Assembly (NCBI RefSeq): GCF_052056295.1
Contig: NZ_CP182494.1
Coordinates: 248,001 to 312,000 of the forward strand
Length of the DNA stretch: 64,000 bases
DNA from: Catenovulum sp052056295
Lineage (GTDB): Bacteria > Pseudomonadota > Gammaproteobacteria > Enterobacterales > Alteromonadaceae
Direction of reading: 5' to 3'
Each line of letters starts with the position of its first letter. Positions within the stretch are counted from its first letter, which is position 1. Of this stretch, positions 63,808 through 64,000 are shown one piece after another. The notes beneath the pieces were generated by a model. That model saw only the letters and a list, made by a program, of their open reading frames with translations, searched no databases and was not told the DNA's origin. A program made the translations under genes and the position numbers.

Positions 63808-64000
63808 GTGTCCTGTGTAGTGTTGTATAACGAAGTCTACAGGCTTCTTGAATCCAAAGTAGAAAAAGAAAAATTAGCGCATTATCTATCAAAGCATTGG
63901 AGAGTTGCATACATATCCAAAGCTGAAGCAAAGTTACTTGATTCAAAAGATCAGTTAAATTTGAAAAAGTGCATGCCAGAAGGTTGGGCTTTTGAAACGG
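63808..64000 (+). CDS. Start of a further cassette gene (cut by window end)
   Basis: Open to the window edge in one frame after a stop at 63778-63780. GTG at 63808 is the likeliest start, though TTG codons at 63805 and 63823 are possible and no ribosome site is clear. The ~64 visible residues are charged and helical (EVYRLLESKVEKEKLAHYL, KAEAKLLDSKDQLN); no family recognised. Lies right after an attC site. Confidence 0.4.
   Translation, partial: MSCVVLYNEVYRLLESKVEKEKLAHYLSKHWRVAYISKAEAKLLDSKDQLNLKKCMPEGWAFET

Overview
The window reads as a chromosome segment of a marine, polysaccharide-degrading gammaproteobacterium. An Alteromonadales relative (Catenovulum- or Paraglaciecola-like) is my inference from the AT-rich DNA, alginate lyases of families PL6, PL7 and PL17, a large TonB receptor without SusD, PEP-CTERM and GlyGly-CTERM tails, and abundant c-di-GMP and two-component genes. 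No rRNA, tRNA, phage, transposase or CRISPR was seen.

Left part (1-6.5 kb): the end of an RND efflux pump, a DM13 protein, a 2H phosphoesterase, then three small leftward genes separated by integron-type attC sites (two complete, one cut short, one barely visible). They look like a small, partly decayed gene-cassette array without an integrase in view. A secreted trypsin-like protease with a GlyGly-CTERM tail follows.

Arabinan part (6.6-16.7 kb): two GH43 enzymes, one a 1207-residue multidomain protein in an operon with a PEP-CTERM protein, an iron-type alcohol dehydrogenase, and two stand-alone periplasmic binding proteins.

Alginate part (16.7-39.6 kb): a nearly complete utilisation locus. 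Leftward genes are a TonB receptor, a PL6 lyase, KdgF, an MFS uronate transporter, KDG kinase, triosephosphate isomerase and class II fructose-bisphosphate aldolase. A FadR-type GntR regulator is divergent from the receptor. Further genes are three PL7 lyases, a PL17 oligoalginate lyase, a DEH-reductase-like SDR, a periplasmic binding protein and a lipoprotein with two nearly identical domains of unknown function. The path is: extracellular cleavage, outer-membrane uptake, PL17 release of unsaturated monomer, KdgF and the SDR making KDG, KdgK making KDPG. KDPG aldolase is not in the window. TpiA and Fba would pass the triose towards gluconeogenesis. A palindrome identical to the core of UxuR/ExuR operators lies between the receptor and regulator genes.

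Transition (39.6-41.8 kb): a zinc-ribbon protein and a divergent MarR/MFS drug-efflux pair with two matching operators.

Exopolysaccharide/biofilm part (41.8-62 kb): a cluster with the parts list of the Vibrio fischeri syp locus: STAS protein (SypA-like), OmpA lipoprotein (SypB), SLBB export protein (SypC), CpsD-like protein (SypD), RsbW-PP2C protein (SypE without receiver), sigma-54 regulator (SypG), hybrid kinase, Wzz, GT4, and a fused GT2/sugar-phosphate transferase. Two c-di-GMP proteins sit inside it, and an H-NOX nitric-oxide sensor with a soluble kinase lies at its edge. Candidate sigma-54 promoters precede the STAS and Wzz genes. A 16-copy 7-bp tandem repeat and a small inverted-repeat element separate the two halves.

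Right edge (62-64 kb): another attC-flanked stretch with a small membrane protein, a GIY-YIG/DUF4357 protein and the start of one more cassette gene.
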